From Micropruina sp. (GTDB lineage: Bacteria > Actinomycetota > Actinomycetes > Propionibacteriales > Propionibacteriaceae): DNA of 64,000 nt. The position numbers and the translations under genes are program-made. Where the stretch lies: NCBI GenBank assembly GCA_016711105.1, contig JADJTO010000035.1:1-64000 (forward strand). Reading direction: 5' to 3'. The notes under the pieces were generated by a model. It made no database searches, had not been told where the DNA came from, and worked only from the letters and a program-made list of their open reading frames with translations. Shown here in pieces: positions 32,207 through 41,143 of this stretch (positions within the stretch are counted from its first letter, which is position 1; each line of letters opens with the position of its first letter).

Positions 32207-33253
32207 TCAGGCGCGCGGAGCAGCCTGGCTGGCGGTGACCCAACGATCCAGGGTGGCGCGGGCTGACCCCGAGTCGATCGCCGCCGCGGCAGCAGCCACG
32301 TGGGGTCGCAGTTGGGGCACCAGCGGCAGGTGCGGTTGCGGACCGTGATAGGCCAAGAGTGCCGCCGCCGCATTGAGCACCACGATGTCGCGCACGGGTC
32401 CTGTTTCCCCATCGAGGACGGCCCGCACCACGCCGGCGTTGAACTCGGCGTCGGCCCCGCGAAGGTCTTGGGGTGAAGCCGGCTGCAAGCCGAGGGCTGT
32501 CGGATCGAGCCGGGTCTGCACCACTTCGGCGTCCGCGATCAGCCACACGTCGGAGGACGCCGTGGTGGTCAGTTCATCCAAGCCGTCGTCGCCGTGGAAG
32601 ACCAGGCCGCGAGTGCCGCGACCGGCCAGGACGCCCGCCACCAGTTGGGCCACCCGCAGGTCGCTGACACCGACGGCCTGGGCCGCCGGGCGGGCCGGGT
32701 TGGCCAACGGGCCGAGGAAGTTGAAGGTGGTCGGGATGCCCAACTCTCGTCGGGCCGCCCCCGCATGCCGCAGGGCCGGGTGATAGAGCGGGGCGAACAT
32801 GAACACGATCCCCGACGAGGCGAGTACCGAGGCTTGGGCGGCTGGCGCTACGTCGAGGGCGACACCGAGAGCCTCCAGGCAGTCTGCCGTCCCGCAGGCC
32901 GAGGACGCTGCCCGGTTACCGTGCTTGACCACCTTGGCACCGGCCCCGGCGGCCACGATCGCCGCCATCGTGGACACGTTCACCGTGTTGGCGCGGTCGC
33001 CACCGGAGCCCACCACGTCCACGGCGTTGGTCTCGATCCGCAGCACTTGAGCGGCGTCCAACATCGCCCCGGACAGGCCGGCCAACTCGTCCACGGTTTC
33101 GCCCTTGGCCCGGAGCGCGACCGCAAAGCCGGCGATCTGCACCGGTGTGGCGTTGCCGGCCAGGATCTCCCCCATCGCCCAAGCAGCACTCTCCAGGCTC
33201 AGGTCGTCCCCGCGCACCAAGGCTGAGAGCACCTCGGGCCAACTGTGCGTCAT
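32207..33253 (-). CDS. trpD: Anthranilate phosphoribosyltransferase
   Basis: 348 residues, second step of tryptophan synthesis. VVGSGGDRANTVNVST holds the PRPP-binding glycine motif (usual form GTGGD, here GSGGD), followed by KVVKHGNRAASSACGTAD with the anthranilate-binding motifs, FMFAPLYHPALRH, and FNFLGPLANPARP. The ATG at 33253 overlaps the stop of the receiver-domain gene (ATGA), so it is the last gene of a ctaG-receiver-trpD operon. No other trp gene is nearby, a position shared with mycobacteria (Rv2192c next to ctaE). Confidence 0.95.
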   Translation of the reverse strand: MTHSWPEVLSALVRGDDLSLESAAWAMGEILAGNATPVQIAGFAVALRAKGETVDELAGLSGAMLDAAQVLRIETNAVDVVGSGGDRANTVNVSTMAAIVAAGAGAKVVKHGNRAASSACGTADCLEALGVALDVAPAAQASVLASSGIVFMFAPLYHPALRHAGAARRELGIPTTFNFLGPLANPARPAAQAVGVSDLRVAQLVAGVLAGRGTRGLVFHGDDGLDELTTTASSDVWLIADAEVVQTRLDPTALGLQPASPQDLRGADAEFNAGVVRAVLDGETGPVRDIVVLNAAAALLAYHGPQPHLPLVPQLRPHVAAAAAAIDSGSARATLDRWVTASQAAPRA

Positions 33254-33657
33254 CACAGCGCGGGAGACAGCCGTGCGCGCAGCAGTTGAGCCACGGCGGC
33301 CGGAAGTCGCTCCGGGTCCACCGGGTAGGACGACACCGCGTCCGCTCGCGACCAGGTGGCCAGCCAGGCGTCGGCGACCCGAGCCACCAGGAGCAGCACC
33401 GGCGGGCAGTCGGGGATCTCGTCCTTGACCTGATGGCACAGCCCCATGCCACCGGAGGGAACCGCCTCGCCGTCCATGATCACCAGGTCGTAGCCGCCGG
33501 CGTCCAGCGCTGCCAGCACAGCCGGCTGGGTGGCGACGTCGAAGATCTGCAACTCCGGTAGATCGGCCGCGACGCGCTTCCCCAGGGTGAGACGCACCTC
33601 TTGGCGCACCAAGCGATCGTCGGAATACAGCAGCACCTTTGCGGTCTCGTCACTCAT
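33253..33657 (-). CDS. Orphan receiver-like protein
   Basis: 134 residues, a CheY-like fold with no output domain. LLYSDDRLVRQEV provides the acidic pair and DLVIMDGEAVPSGG the phosphoacceptor Asp (about residue 58). The conserved Thr/Ser is replaced (LLLVARVAD) and the conserved Lys is absent (SSYPVDP). Phospho-switching is therefore doubtful. It overlaps ctaG upstream and trpD downstream by 4 and 1-3 bp, so all three are translated together. Role unknown. Confidence 0.8.
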   Translation of the reverse strand: MSDETAKVLLYSDDRLVRQEVRLTLGKRVAADLPELQIFDVATQPAVLAALDAGGYDLVIMDGEAVPSGGMGLCHQVKDEIPDCPPVLLLVARVADAWLATWSRADAVSSYPVDPERLPAAVAQLLRARLSPAL

Positions 33658-34672
33658 CTGTCGTCCTCGTCTGACGGGCGTCGGCCTCGGGTCGTGGTTG
33701 CGTCTGCATGGTACTCCGGTTCGGTCTCGACCGGCTCGGTGGTCTCGGCCGCGGCGGCCAAGGCGGCCAGACGCTCCTCCCGGTCGAGCCGACGATCCTC
33801 CCGGATCGCCTCGCGTCGCGAATCGGCCCACCAGCGGTGGAAGAACACCCCCATGATCACGGCCATGGTGAGGTCGCCGGTGGCCCACATGATGCCGCCG
33901 GCGATTTCCTGGTCGGCCAGCGGACTGGGTGGCCAGGCCCGTTGAAAGGCGAGGTACCAGTCCTCGGCGATCAGGGTCGGGGATCCCATGATGGTCACCC
34001 CGAGGAACGCGTGGAACGGCAGCGTGATCATGATCAGCACCATCCGCAACGGATGCTGCAGCCGGTTCGGCATCGGATCGGTGCCCAACAACGGCCAGAA
34101 GTAGAGGCAGCCGGTGATCATCAGGTGCAGGTGCAGCCAGTTGTGCGCCAGTTCGTTGCGCAGCGTGACCTCATAAATATCCGTGAGGTAGAGCAGGTAC
34201 GGGTTGGCGATCATGAGAGCAGTGGCCAGGGGCGGAAACATCAGCAACTTGGGAACCAGGAGTGCAGGAACCGGACGACCGCCCGACGAGGGTCCGCGGG
34301 GAGGTTCCGCAGCAGGAGCGTGATCGGGGCCCCCACGGCCATCAGGACGGGGGCGATCATGGTCAACAGCATGTGCTGCACCATGTGCACGCTGAGCAGC
34401 ACGGTGTCGTAGGTGCCGATCGCGCTGAGCCTGGCGACGGCGATGGTTCCAGCCCCACCCAGGCACCAAGCCAACGTCCGGGTGAGCGGCCAGGCGTCCC
34501 CTCGGGCAGCCAAGCGGCGAACTCCCCACAGGTAGGCGCCGACCATGACCACCAGCCCCAGGACGAGCCAACCGTCCCAATTCCAGCCCCAGAGGAGTTG
34601 CTCGGGGGTCAGCGGTGGCGGCTGGTTGTCCGGATTCGCGTGCCGCGGTAGCGCGGGCAGCTGCCATCTCAT
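33654..34672 (-). CDS. ctaG: Cytochrome oxidase assembly protein CtaG (caa3 type), one frameshift
   Basis: Multi-span membrane protein of the caa3_CtaG family, implicated in copper supply to the oxidase. It starts MRWQLPALPRHANPD, has several TM helices, MVQHMLLTMIAPVLMAVGAP, and after the break KLLMFPPLATALMIANPYLLYL, ELAHNWLHLHLMITGCLYFWP and PFHAFLGVTIM with conserved histidines. A missing base in the G-run at 34251 (LHSWFP then KLLMF) splits the frame. Corrected length is about 339 residues. GATAAT ends 6 nt before the ATG at 34672. It is divergent from ctaE and the first gene of its operon. Confidence 0.85.
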
Positions 34673-34775
34673 GCCGCCATTATCACCGCCCACTAGCCCT
34701 CCCCTTACCGGCAGCGGCGAACCCACTGACCCCGGTGACGTCGGAGCCGATCGGAGATGCCTCGAAGAAGGTGTT

Positions 34776-34808
34776 CATTCGTGGCCCGAAGATGGTGACC
34801 ATTCGTGG
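34776..34808 (+). repeat. 9-bp direct repeat upstream of ctaE
   Basis: CATTCGTGG occurs at 34776-34784 and 34800-34808 (24 bp apart, about two helical turns) between divergent ctaG and ctaE. The second copy ends 10 bp before the likely -10 of ctaE (AATAAT, 34819-34824). It could be a regulator-binding pair; no known operator is recognised. Confidence 0.4.
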
Positions 34809-34830
34809 TCTGAGCAGCAATAATGACCGG

Positions 34831-35535
34831 GTGGCACATACCTCCTCGACAGTCGCGGCACAGGCGACCCCTCACGGCGCGGTGCATCCGATCGCCCAGG
34901 CCCGCCTGCGCGGCATCAAGGGCCGTCCTGACATGGTCGCGATCGGCACCTGGATCTGGCTCGCCTCCGACCTGATGTTCTTCGCCGCCCTCTTCGCCGC
35001 GTACTTCAACCTGCGCAGCATCATCGTGGGGTCGACCCCTGCCGGCCAGCAGACCATGTGGGAATGGGGCGCGAGCCACTTCAACATGCCGTTCGCGATC
35101 GCCAACACGGTGATCCTGGTGCTCAGCTCGATGACCTGTCAGTTCGGCGTCAACGCGGCCGAGCGCGGTCAGGTCGGGCGTAGCGGGTCGCTGTTCGACG
35201 TCTCCAAGTGGGGGCTGCGCGAGTGGTACATCCTGACCTTCATCATGGGCGCCATCTTCATCGGCGGCCAGGCGACCGAGTACGCCACGCTCGCAGCAGA
35301 AGGCTTCACGCTCTCCACCAATGCCTACACCTCGGCCTTCTTCCTGGCCACCGGGTTCCACGGCCTGCACGTCCTGGGCGGGCTGATCGCCTTCCTGCTG
35401 ATGCTGGGCCGCACCTACATGGCCCGCACCTTCACCCATGAGCAGGCCGTTCACGCCGTCGTGACCTCGTACTACTGGCACTTCGTCGACGTCATCTGGG
35501 TCATCCTGTTCAGCGTCATCTACATCCTGCAGTAA
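34831..35535 (+). CDS. ctaE: Cytochrome c oxidase subunit III
   Basis: 234 residues, about five TM helices. MVAIGTWIWLASDLMFFAALFAAYFN and, near the end, ATGFHGLHVLGGLIAF and VVTSYYWHFVDVIWVILFSV are CtaE signatures with conserved His and Glu/Asp residues. Part of the aa3 oxidase in the bcc-aa3 supercomplex. The GTG start at 34831 is preferred over a longer form starting upstream because AATAAT sits 6 nt before it. First gene of the ctaE-qcrCAB operon. Confidence 0.95.
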   Translation: MAHTSSTVAAQATPHGAVHPIAQARLRGIKGRPDMVAIGTWIWLASDLMFFAALFAAYFNLRSIIVGSTPAGQQTMWEWGASHFNMPFAIANTVILVLSSMTCQFGVNAAERGQVGRSGSLFDVSKWGLREWYILTFIMGAIFIGGQATEYATLAAEGFTLSTNAYTSAFFLATGFHGLHVLGGLIAFLLMLGRTYMARTFTHEQAVHAVVTSYYWHFVDVIWVILFSVIYILQ

Positions 35536-35568
35536 CGGCCACATCGACAACGAGAGGGGAAGCCGAGC

Positions 35569-36369
35569 GTGCGATTCCTGACTTCCAAGAGGCGTCACAA
35601 GGCCGCCAAACCAGTACTGCTTGCGTTGGCGCTGCTACTTACGGGCCTGCTGTACGCGGCCATGAGCCCTGCGGCCCGAGTCTCAGCTGACACCGGCAAC
35701 TCCGCTCTGGTCGCCGAGGGTGACGGCCTGTTCAAAGTGGCCTGCGCCTCCTGCCACGGCCTGAACGGCGAAGGCGGAACCCAGGGCCCCTCGCTGATCG
35801 GCGTGGGGGCTGCTTCGGTCGACTTCCAGGTGACCACCGGACGGATGCCGGCGGCTCGCCCCGGCGCCCAACTGCCGCGGAAGACCAACACCTACACCGC
35901 CGAAGAGATCGAGGCCTTGATGGCCTACGTCGCCACGCTGGGCCCCGGCCCGGCTCGTCCGGCGCCGGCTCAGTACGATCCGGCCGGGCTGACCGAGGAA
36001 GAGATCGCCCGCGGCGGCGAGCTGTTCCGGACCAACTGCTCGGCCTGCCACAACTTCGAAGGCGCGGGCGGCGCGCTGCCCAACGGCAAGTACGCCCTCC
36101 CGCTGAAGGGGATCAGCGGCGAGCACATCTGGGAGGCCTTGCGCACCGGGCCCCAGCAAATGCCGGTGTTCAACGCCTCAGCCCTTCCCGATGAGGACGT
36201 GCGAGCTATCGTCGGCTACCTGGAAGAGTTGCACGCCACCCCGAGCAGCGGATTGTCTTTCGGCGGTCTTGGCCCCGTGGCTGAGGGTTTCTTCGCCTGG
36301 GTGGTCGGGATCGGCTCCCTGGTGCTGTTCAGCGTTTGGATCGCAGCGAAGGGGGCTCGAGCAAAATGA
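35569..36369 (+). CDS. qcrC: Diheme cytochrome c subunit of bcc complex
   Basis: 266 residues. An N-terminal signal anchor (about 15-35), two c-type heme sites CASCHG (about residue 62) and CSACHN (about 160), distal Met ligands in RMPAARPGAQ and QQMPVF, and a C-terminal TM helix (about 243-260) place both hemes outside the membrane. QcrC substitutes for soluble cytochrome c by passing electrons directly from Rieske to CtaC. The GTG at 35569 has GAGGGGAAGCC upstream. The stop overlaps the qcrA ATG. Confidence 0.96.
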   Translation: MRFLTSKRRHKAAKPVLLALALLLTGLLYAAMSPAARVSADTGNSALVAEGDGLFKVACASCHGLNGEGGTQGPSLIGVGAASVDFQVTTGRMPAARPGAQLPRKTNTYTAEEIEALMAYVATLGPGPARPAPAQYDPAGLTEEEIARGGELFRTNCSACHNFEGAGGALPNGKYALPLKGISGEHIWEALRTGPQQMPVFNASALPDEDVRAIVGYLEELHATPSSGLSFGGLGPVAEGFFAWVVGIGSLVLFSVWIAAKGARAK

Positions 36370-37421
36370 GCGTCGAGACGAGTAAGGACGTGGAGCGCTT
36401 CCCGATTCCGAATCCCGGTCTGGAAGAGCACGTCGAGCGATTCACTGATGTCGATAAGGCGGCCGGCGATCGGGCGTACCACCAGATCGTGATGATGCTC
36501 GCTTCGGTGCCTGTGCTGGCGATCGCCTTCGTGGTGGTCTACTTCGCGGTGCCGAAGGAGACGTACCTCAGCGTCTTCGCCGATCGGTACAACGCTCAGA
36601 ATCTGCTGCTCGGTTTGACCGGTGGTTTGGCAGTCCTGCTGATCGGCGTCGCGGTGATCCACTGGGCGCGCACGCTGATGAGCGATGAGGAAATGGTCGA
36701 AGACCGGCACTTCGCTGCCTCGCCGGACGCTGACCGAGAAGAAATCGCCGCCGATCTGGCCTGGGGCATCGAACAGACCGGGATCGCTCGCCGCGGCATG
36801 ATCGGCAAGGCCCTGGCCGGCGCCCTGGGCGTGCTCGCCCTGCCTGCCCTGGTCCCACTGGCCGATCTCGGCCCGTGGCCGACCGCGGAACTGCGCAAGG
36901 AGACCATCGAAAAGACGATCTGGGCCCCGGGTATGCGCCTGGTCAATGACGTCACCTACCAGCCGCTGAAGGCCAGTGACCTCGAGGTGGGCCAGTTGGT
37001 CAACGCGCAACCGGAGAAGCTGCACGACCTGCACGGCACCGCGTTCCAGGTGGAGAAGTCCAAGTCGTCGATCATCATCGTCCGGATGGACCCGAACACG
37101 ATCAAGATCCCGGAGTCCCGCAAAGACTGGCACGTGGGCGGGATCCTCTGCTATTCCAAGATCTGCACCCATGTCGGCTGCCCGATCAGCCTGTGGGAGC
37201 AGCAGACCCATCACCTGCTCTGCCCCTGCCACCAGTCGACCTTCGACCTGGGCAACTCCGGGTTGGTGGTGTTCGGCCCTGCGGCGCGAGCCCTGCCGCA
37301 GTTGGCGATCACCACCGATGCTGAGGGTTACCTGATCGCCAAGGGACCCTTCACCGTTCCGGTGGGCCCGAGCTACTTCGAGCGCGACTCCAGCCTCGAC
37401 TTCAAAGAAGGTGATCAGTGA
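36366..37421 (+). CDS. qcrA: Rieske iron-sulfur subunit of bcc complex
   Basis: 351 residues with three N-terminal TM helices (about 42-62, 82-102 and 150-170), the actinobacterial layout. The Rieske 2Fe-2S ligands are in CTHVGCPIS (about 266) and CPCHQSTFD (about 285), with Cys and His in each. It accepts electrons from menaquinol. The ATG at 36366 overlaps the qcrC stop (ATGA), and its own stop overlaps the qcrB start (TGATG). Confidence 0.96.
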   Translation: MSVETSKDVERFPIPNPGLEEHVERFTDVDKAAGDRAYHQIVMMLASVPVLAIAFVVVYFAVPKETYLSVFADRYNAQNLLLGLTGGLAVLLIGVAVIHWARTLMSDEEMVEDRHFAASPDADREEIAADLAWGIEQTGIARRGMIGKALAGALGVLALPALVPLADLGPWPTAELRKETIEKTIWAPGMRLVNDVTYQPLKASDLEVGQLVNAQPEKLHDLHGTAFQVEKSKSSIIIVRMDPNTIKIPESRKDWHVGGILCYSKICTHVGCPISLWEQQTHHLLCPCHQSTFDLGNSGLVVFGPAARALPQLAITTDAEGYLIAKGPFTVPVGPSYFERDSSLDFKEGDQ

Positions 37422-39127
37422 TGGCCGAGCCGACCACGGTGTCCAGCACGTCCCCCGCCCTCGACGTGAAGACCCCAGAGCAACCCGCCGGGATCAACAA
37501 GCTCGCCGGCCCGGCGACCTGGGTGGACGACCGCCTCCCGCTGGCCAGCATGTTCAAGTACAAGAACAAGGCGAACTTCTACGTCAAGAAGGTGTTCCCC
37601 GACCACTGGTCGTTCCTGCTCGGCGAGATCGCCCTGTACTCGTTCATCATCCTTTTGCTGACCGGCATCTTCCTCACCATCTGGTTCAAGCCGTCGATGG
37701 CCGAGATCGAGTACGAGGGCAGCTACCAGTTGATGCGCGGCCTGCCGATGTCCGAGGCCTTCGCGTCCACGCTGGCGCTCTCGTTCGACATCCGTGGCGG
37801 CCTGCTTGTCCGACAGATCCACCACTGGGCGGCCATGCTGTTCGTCGCGTCGGCGACCATCCACATGCTGCGGGTCTTCTTCACCGGCGCGTTCCGCAAG
37901 CCGCGTGAGCTGAACTGGCTGATCGGTGTCGGCATGTTCTCGATGTCGCTGATCGAAGGCTTCGCCGGCTACTCCCTGCCCGATGACCTGCTGTCGGGCA
38001 CCGGCCTGCGGTTCGTGGACGGCCTGATCCGATCCATCCCGTTGATCGGCACCTGGGCGGAGTTCTTCATCTTCGGCGGCGAGTTCCCCGGGGATCTGGT
38101 GATCGCCCGCCTCTACATGGTGCACATTCTCTTGGTGCCAGCCCTGCTGCTCGGCCTCGTGGTGGCGCACCTGGCGCTGGTCATCTACCACAAGCACACC
38201 CACTACCCGGGCCCGGGTCGGACGGACCGCAACGTGGTCGGATACCCGTTCTTCCCGATCTACGTGGCCAAGGCCGGCGGCTTCTTCTTCATCGTCTTCG
38301 GGGTCTCGATCCTGATGGGCGCGACCATGTCGATCAACCCGGTGTGGAAGTTCGGCCCGTACAACCCGGCCCAGGTGACGGCCGGCTCGCAGCCCGACTG
38401 GTACATGGGCTGGGTCGAAGGCGCCATCCGGATCATGCCCAACTGGGAATGGCACCTGGCGGGGACGACCTGGTCCTGGAACGTGGTGCTCCCGGGCATG
38501 GGTCTGATGGGCCTGCTGTTCGGCGTCCTGGGTGCCTATCCCTTCATCGAGGCCTGGATCACCGGCGACAAGAACGAGCATCACGTGCTCGACCGCCCGC
38601 GCAACGTCCCCAACCGGACGGGGCTCGGCGTAGCCGGCATGACCATGTACTCGATGTTCTGGCTGGCCGGCGGCAACGACATCCTGGCCACCCAGTTCAA
38701 GCTGTCGCTGAACCAGGTGACCGAGTTCATGCGGATCGCGGTCTTCGTGGCACCAGTGATCGCCTTCCTGATCACCAAGCGGATCTGCCTGTCGCTGCAG
38801 CGGGCGGACGCCGAACGCGTCCTGCATGGCAGCGAGAGCGGAGTGATCGAGCGGGCTCCGGACGGTTCCTACTCCGAGGCGCACGTCCCGATCACCAATG
38901 ACGAGGCGTTCACGCTGACCCAGCACGAGCAGTACCCGGCACTGCAGGCAGGGCCCTCGCTGGATGCCAACGGCGTCCGGAACAAGGGCAAGGGCGTCAG
39001 CGCCTTGCGGGCTCGGGCCTCCCGTTGGTACTTCGGCCAGGAGATCACCAAGCCCACCGCTGCCGAGATCGAGCAGGCCAAACACCACGCGGACGAGGAC
39101 GAGTCGACCAAAGCGTTGGGCCACTGA
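37421..39127 (+). CDS. qcrB: Cytochrome b subunit of bcc complex
   Basis: 568 residues. Heme b ligands are the paired histidines in RQIHHWAAMLFVASATIHM (about 125-140) and in VVAHLALVIYHKHTHY (about 245-260). The Qo-site region reads LPDDLLSGTGLRF. The C-terminal extension typical of actinobacteria is hydrophilic. Target, by homology, of Q203-type inhibitors in mycobacteria. The ATG at 37421 is taken; a GTG one codon earlier is also possible. Confidence 0.96.
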   Translation: MAEPTTVSSTSPALDVKTPEQPAGINKLAGPATWVDDRLPLASMFKYKNKANFYVKKVFPDHWSFLLGEIALYSFIILLLTGIFLTIWFKPSMAEIEYEGSYQLMRGLPMSEAFASTLALSFDIRGGLLVRQIHHWAAMLFVASATIHMLRVFFTGAFRKPRELNWLIGVGMFSMSLIEGFAGYSLPDDLLSGTGLRFVDGLIRSIPLIGTWAEFFIFGGEFPGDLVIARLYMVHILLVPALLLGLVVAHLALVIYHKHTHYPGPGRTDRNVVGYPFFPIYVAKAGGFFFIVFGVSILMGATMSINPVWKFGPYNPAQVTAGSQPDWYMGWVEGAIRIMPNWEWHLAGTTWSWNVVLPGMGLMGLLFGVLGAYPFIEAWITGDKNEHHVLDRPRNVPNRTGLGVAGMTMYSMFWLAGGNDILATQFKLSLNQVTEFMRIAVFVAPVIAFLITKRICLSLQRADAERVLHGSESGVIERAPDGSYSEAHVPITNDEAFTLTQHEQYPALQAGPSLDANGVRNKGKGVSALRARASRWYFGQEITKPTAAEIEQAKHHADEDESTKALGH

Positions 39128-39146
39128 CTCGTCGCCTCGAAACCTC

Positions 39147-39180
39147 GGAAGGGGCCGTCCCGCAAGGGGCGGCCCCTTCC
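39147..39180 (+). terminator. Terminator of ctaE-qcrCAB operon
   Basis: Stem GGAAGGGGCCGTCCC / GGGGCGGCCCCTTCC with a GCAA-type loop, 20 bp after the qcrB stop. Weak T tract. Confidence 0.7.
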
Positions 39181-39215
39181 GCTTTGTCCGATCTCGACAG
39201 ACACCCCTGGCTGGC

Positions 39216-39221
39216 TACTAT
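39216..39221 (+). promoter_or_regulatory. -10 element of guaB1 (leaderless type)
   Basis: TACTAT, 6 nt before the GTG at 39228. One of the best -10 matches in the window. Confidence 0.6.
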
Positions 39222-39227
39222 TCGGGG

Positions 39228-40670
39228 GTGCGCTTTCTGACTCCGAAACCCGGCCACGACCTGACCTATGACGACGTGTTCATGACTCCCCGTCGTTCGT
39301 CGGTCTCCTCGCGGCTCGACGTGGACCTGACCAGCACCGACGGCCTGGCGCTGCCTGTGCCGCTCGTGGTGGCCAACATGACCGCCATCTCAGGACGCCG
39401 CATGGCCGAGACCATCGCCCGTCGCGGCGGCATCGCGATCATCCCGCAAGACCTTCCGACCGGCATCGTGGCCGGCACGATCGCCAAGGTGAAGGCCGCG
39501 CACACGGCCTTCGACACGCCCGTCCGGGTCAGCCCCTCGACCACCATCGGGGAGGCGCTGGGGCTGATGGGCAAGCGTGCTCATGGACTGGTGGTCGTGG
39601 TCCAGGACGGCGCTCCCCTGGGCCTGCTCTCGCCCGCCGAAACCACCGGGTTGGATCGCTTCGTCCAGGTGCACGAAGCGATGACCACCGACATGACCAT
39701 CGTGACGCCGGATACTCCCCCGGCGGAGGTGTTCGACCTGTTGACCACTCGGCGGCATCGGGTCGCGCTGGCGGTACAGGACGGCAGCCTGGTCGGCCTG
39801 ATGACGCTCAAGGGCGCGCTGCGTGCGACCCTGTACGCCCCGTCTGTGGACTCCCAGGGCCTACTCCGGGTCGGGGTGGCGATCGGCATCTCCGGCGAAA
39901 GCGCCCGGCGCGCCACCGAACTCTTGGACGCCGGCGCCGACGCCTTGGTGATGGACACCGCCCACGGCCATCAGGAGCGAATGCTGGACGCCCTGCGGCA
40001 GGTCCGCCAGGTGGTTGACGCTCATGACCGGCGGGTCCCGATCGTGGCCGGCAACGTGGTCACCGCCGATGGCACCGGGGACCTGATCGAAGCCGGGGCG
40101 GACGTGGTCAAGGTGGGGGTCGGTCCCGGCGCCATGTGCACCACCAGGATGCAGACCGGGGTCGGACGTCCGCAGTTCTCGGCGGTCTTGGAGTGCGCCG
40201 CAGAGGCGGCTGACGCGGGCAAGGCCATCTGGGCCGACGGTGGGGTCAAACACCCCCGCGACGTCGCGCTGGCGCTGGCCGGTGGAGCGGGTGCGGTCAT
40301 GATCGGTTCCTGGTTCGCCGGCACCCACGAGTCGGCCGGCGAACTGATGCACGACCATGACGGACGGCCCTACAAGGAGTCCTTCGGGATGGCCTCAGCC
40401 AGGGCTGTGCGGATGCGGACCAGGGAACAATCCCGCTACGAGCGCGCCCGTGCGGCCCTCTTTGAGGAGGGCATCTCGTCCTCGCGGATGTACCTGGATC
40501 CCACCCGGCCCGGTGTGGAGGACCTGCTGGACTTCATCGTCGCCGGCGTCCGTTCCAGCTGCACCTACTCCGGCGCCCGGAGCCTGCGCGAGTTCACCAC
40601 CCACGCCGTCGTCGGCATCCAGTCCCGCTCCGGCTACGAGGAAGGGCGCCCGCACCACACCAGCTGGTGA
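39228..40670 (+). CDS. guaB1: GuaB1-type IMP dehydrogenase/GMP reductase with CBS domains
   Basis: 480 residues. The N-terminal and C-terminal halves form an IMPDH/GMPR TIM barrel (LTYDDVFMTPRRSS, GVAIGISGE, DALVMDTAHGH, VVKVGVGPGAMCTTRMQTGVG with the catalytic Cys, IWADGGVKHPRD and GAVMIGSWFAGT). Two CBS domains are inserted at about 95-215. Mycobacterial GuaB1 was shown to act as a CBS-containing GMP reductase rather than an IMP dehydrogenase, so GMP salvage is the likely role. It sits between qcrB and ctaF, an insertion relative to the mycobacterial order. Confidence 0.9.
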   Translation: MRFLTPKPGHDLTYDDVFMTPRRSSVSSRLDVDLTSTDGLALPVPLVVANMTAISGRRMAETIARRGGIAIIPQDLPTGIVAGTIAKVKAAHTAFDTPVRVSPSTTIGEALGLMGKRAHGLVVVVQDGAPLGLLSPAETTGLDRFVQVHEAMTTDMTIVTPDTPPAEVFDLLTTRRHRVALAVQDGSLVGLMTLKGALRATLYAPSVDSQGLLRVGVAIGISGESARRATELLDAGADALVMDTAHGHQERMLDALRQVRQVVDAHDRRVPIVAGNVVTADGTGDLIEAGADVVKVGVGPGAMCTTRMQTGVGRPQFSAVLECAAEAADAGKAIWADGGVKHPRDVALALAGGAGAVMIGSWFAGTHESAGELMHDHDGRPYKESFGMASARAVRMRTREQSRYERARAALFEEGISSSRMYLDPTRPGVEDLLDFIVAGVRSSCTYSGARSLREFTTHAVVGIQSRSGYEEGRPHHTSW

Positions 40671-40692
40671 GGGCGGCTCCGCCCGGAAAGAG

Positions 40693-40724
40693 TCACTCCG
40701 CTCGCGCAAGCGCGAACGGAGTGA
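40693..40724. terminator. Hairpin between convergent guaB1 and ctaF
   Basis: Inverted repeat TCACTCCG / CGGAGTGA enclosing a CTCGCGCAAGCGCGAA inner stem. No T-run, so a bidirectional hairpin is inferred. Confidence 0.6.
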
Positions 40725-40747
40725 TCAAGGACAACTGACCGGGGCGG

Positions 40748-41143
40748 CTAGTGCTGGTAGTCGCCGCGGTAGAACTCATACACCCAGCCGCTGAGCGCCC
40801 AGATTCCGGCTCCGGCGGCCAACAAGGAGATCCACCAACCGAAGATCGGGCCGAGGGCGAACATCGTGATGGTCAGCGCCAGCCAGAAGGGCCACAGGCT
40901 CTTCGGCGGGAAGAAGCCGAGGGCTCCCGTCCCTTCGACGATCTCAGCGTCCTTGCGGTCCTCGTAGCGGGCATCCATCTTGCTGCCGACGACCAGGAGG
41001 TAGCCGGCGACCATGAACGCCAGCAGCAGGCTCAGGATCAGAGCGACCGTCCCGATGATCTCACCCGACATCAGCCAATAGATCGGGGTGACGATGAGGA
41101 AGAATGCGCCAATCGCCCCGAAGAGCAGACCTTCGACCTTCAC
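40748..41143 (-). CDS. ctaF: Cytochrome c oxidase subunit IV, actinobacterial
   Basis: 131 residues, four TM helices in two pairs (about 5-50 and 83-120). The family hallmarks are MKVEGLLFGAIGAFFLIVTPIYW at the start, FFPPKSLWPFW in the middle, and GWVYEFYRGDYQH at the end. The ATG overlaps the ctaD stop (4 bp), so ctaC, ctaD and ctaF form one operon. Confidence 0.95.
   Translation of the reverse strand: MKVEGLLFGAIGAFFLIVTPIYWLMSGEIIGTVALILSLLLAFMVAGYLLVVGSKMDARYEDRKDAEIVEGTGALGFFPPKSLWPFWLALTITMFALGPIFGWWISLLAAGAGIWALSGWVYEFYRGDYQH

Noticed and set aside
37415..39124. 569-residue open frame antisense to qcrB
   Set aside because: High-GC third-position artefact. The composition is repetitive with no domain, while the plus-strand frame is a perfect cytochrome b.
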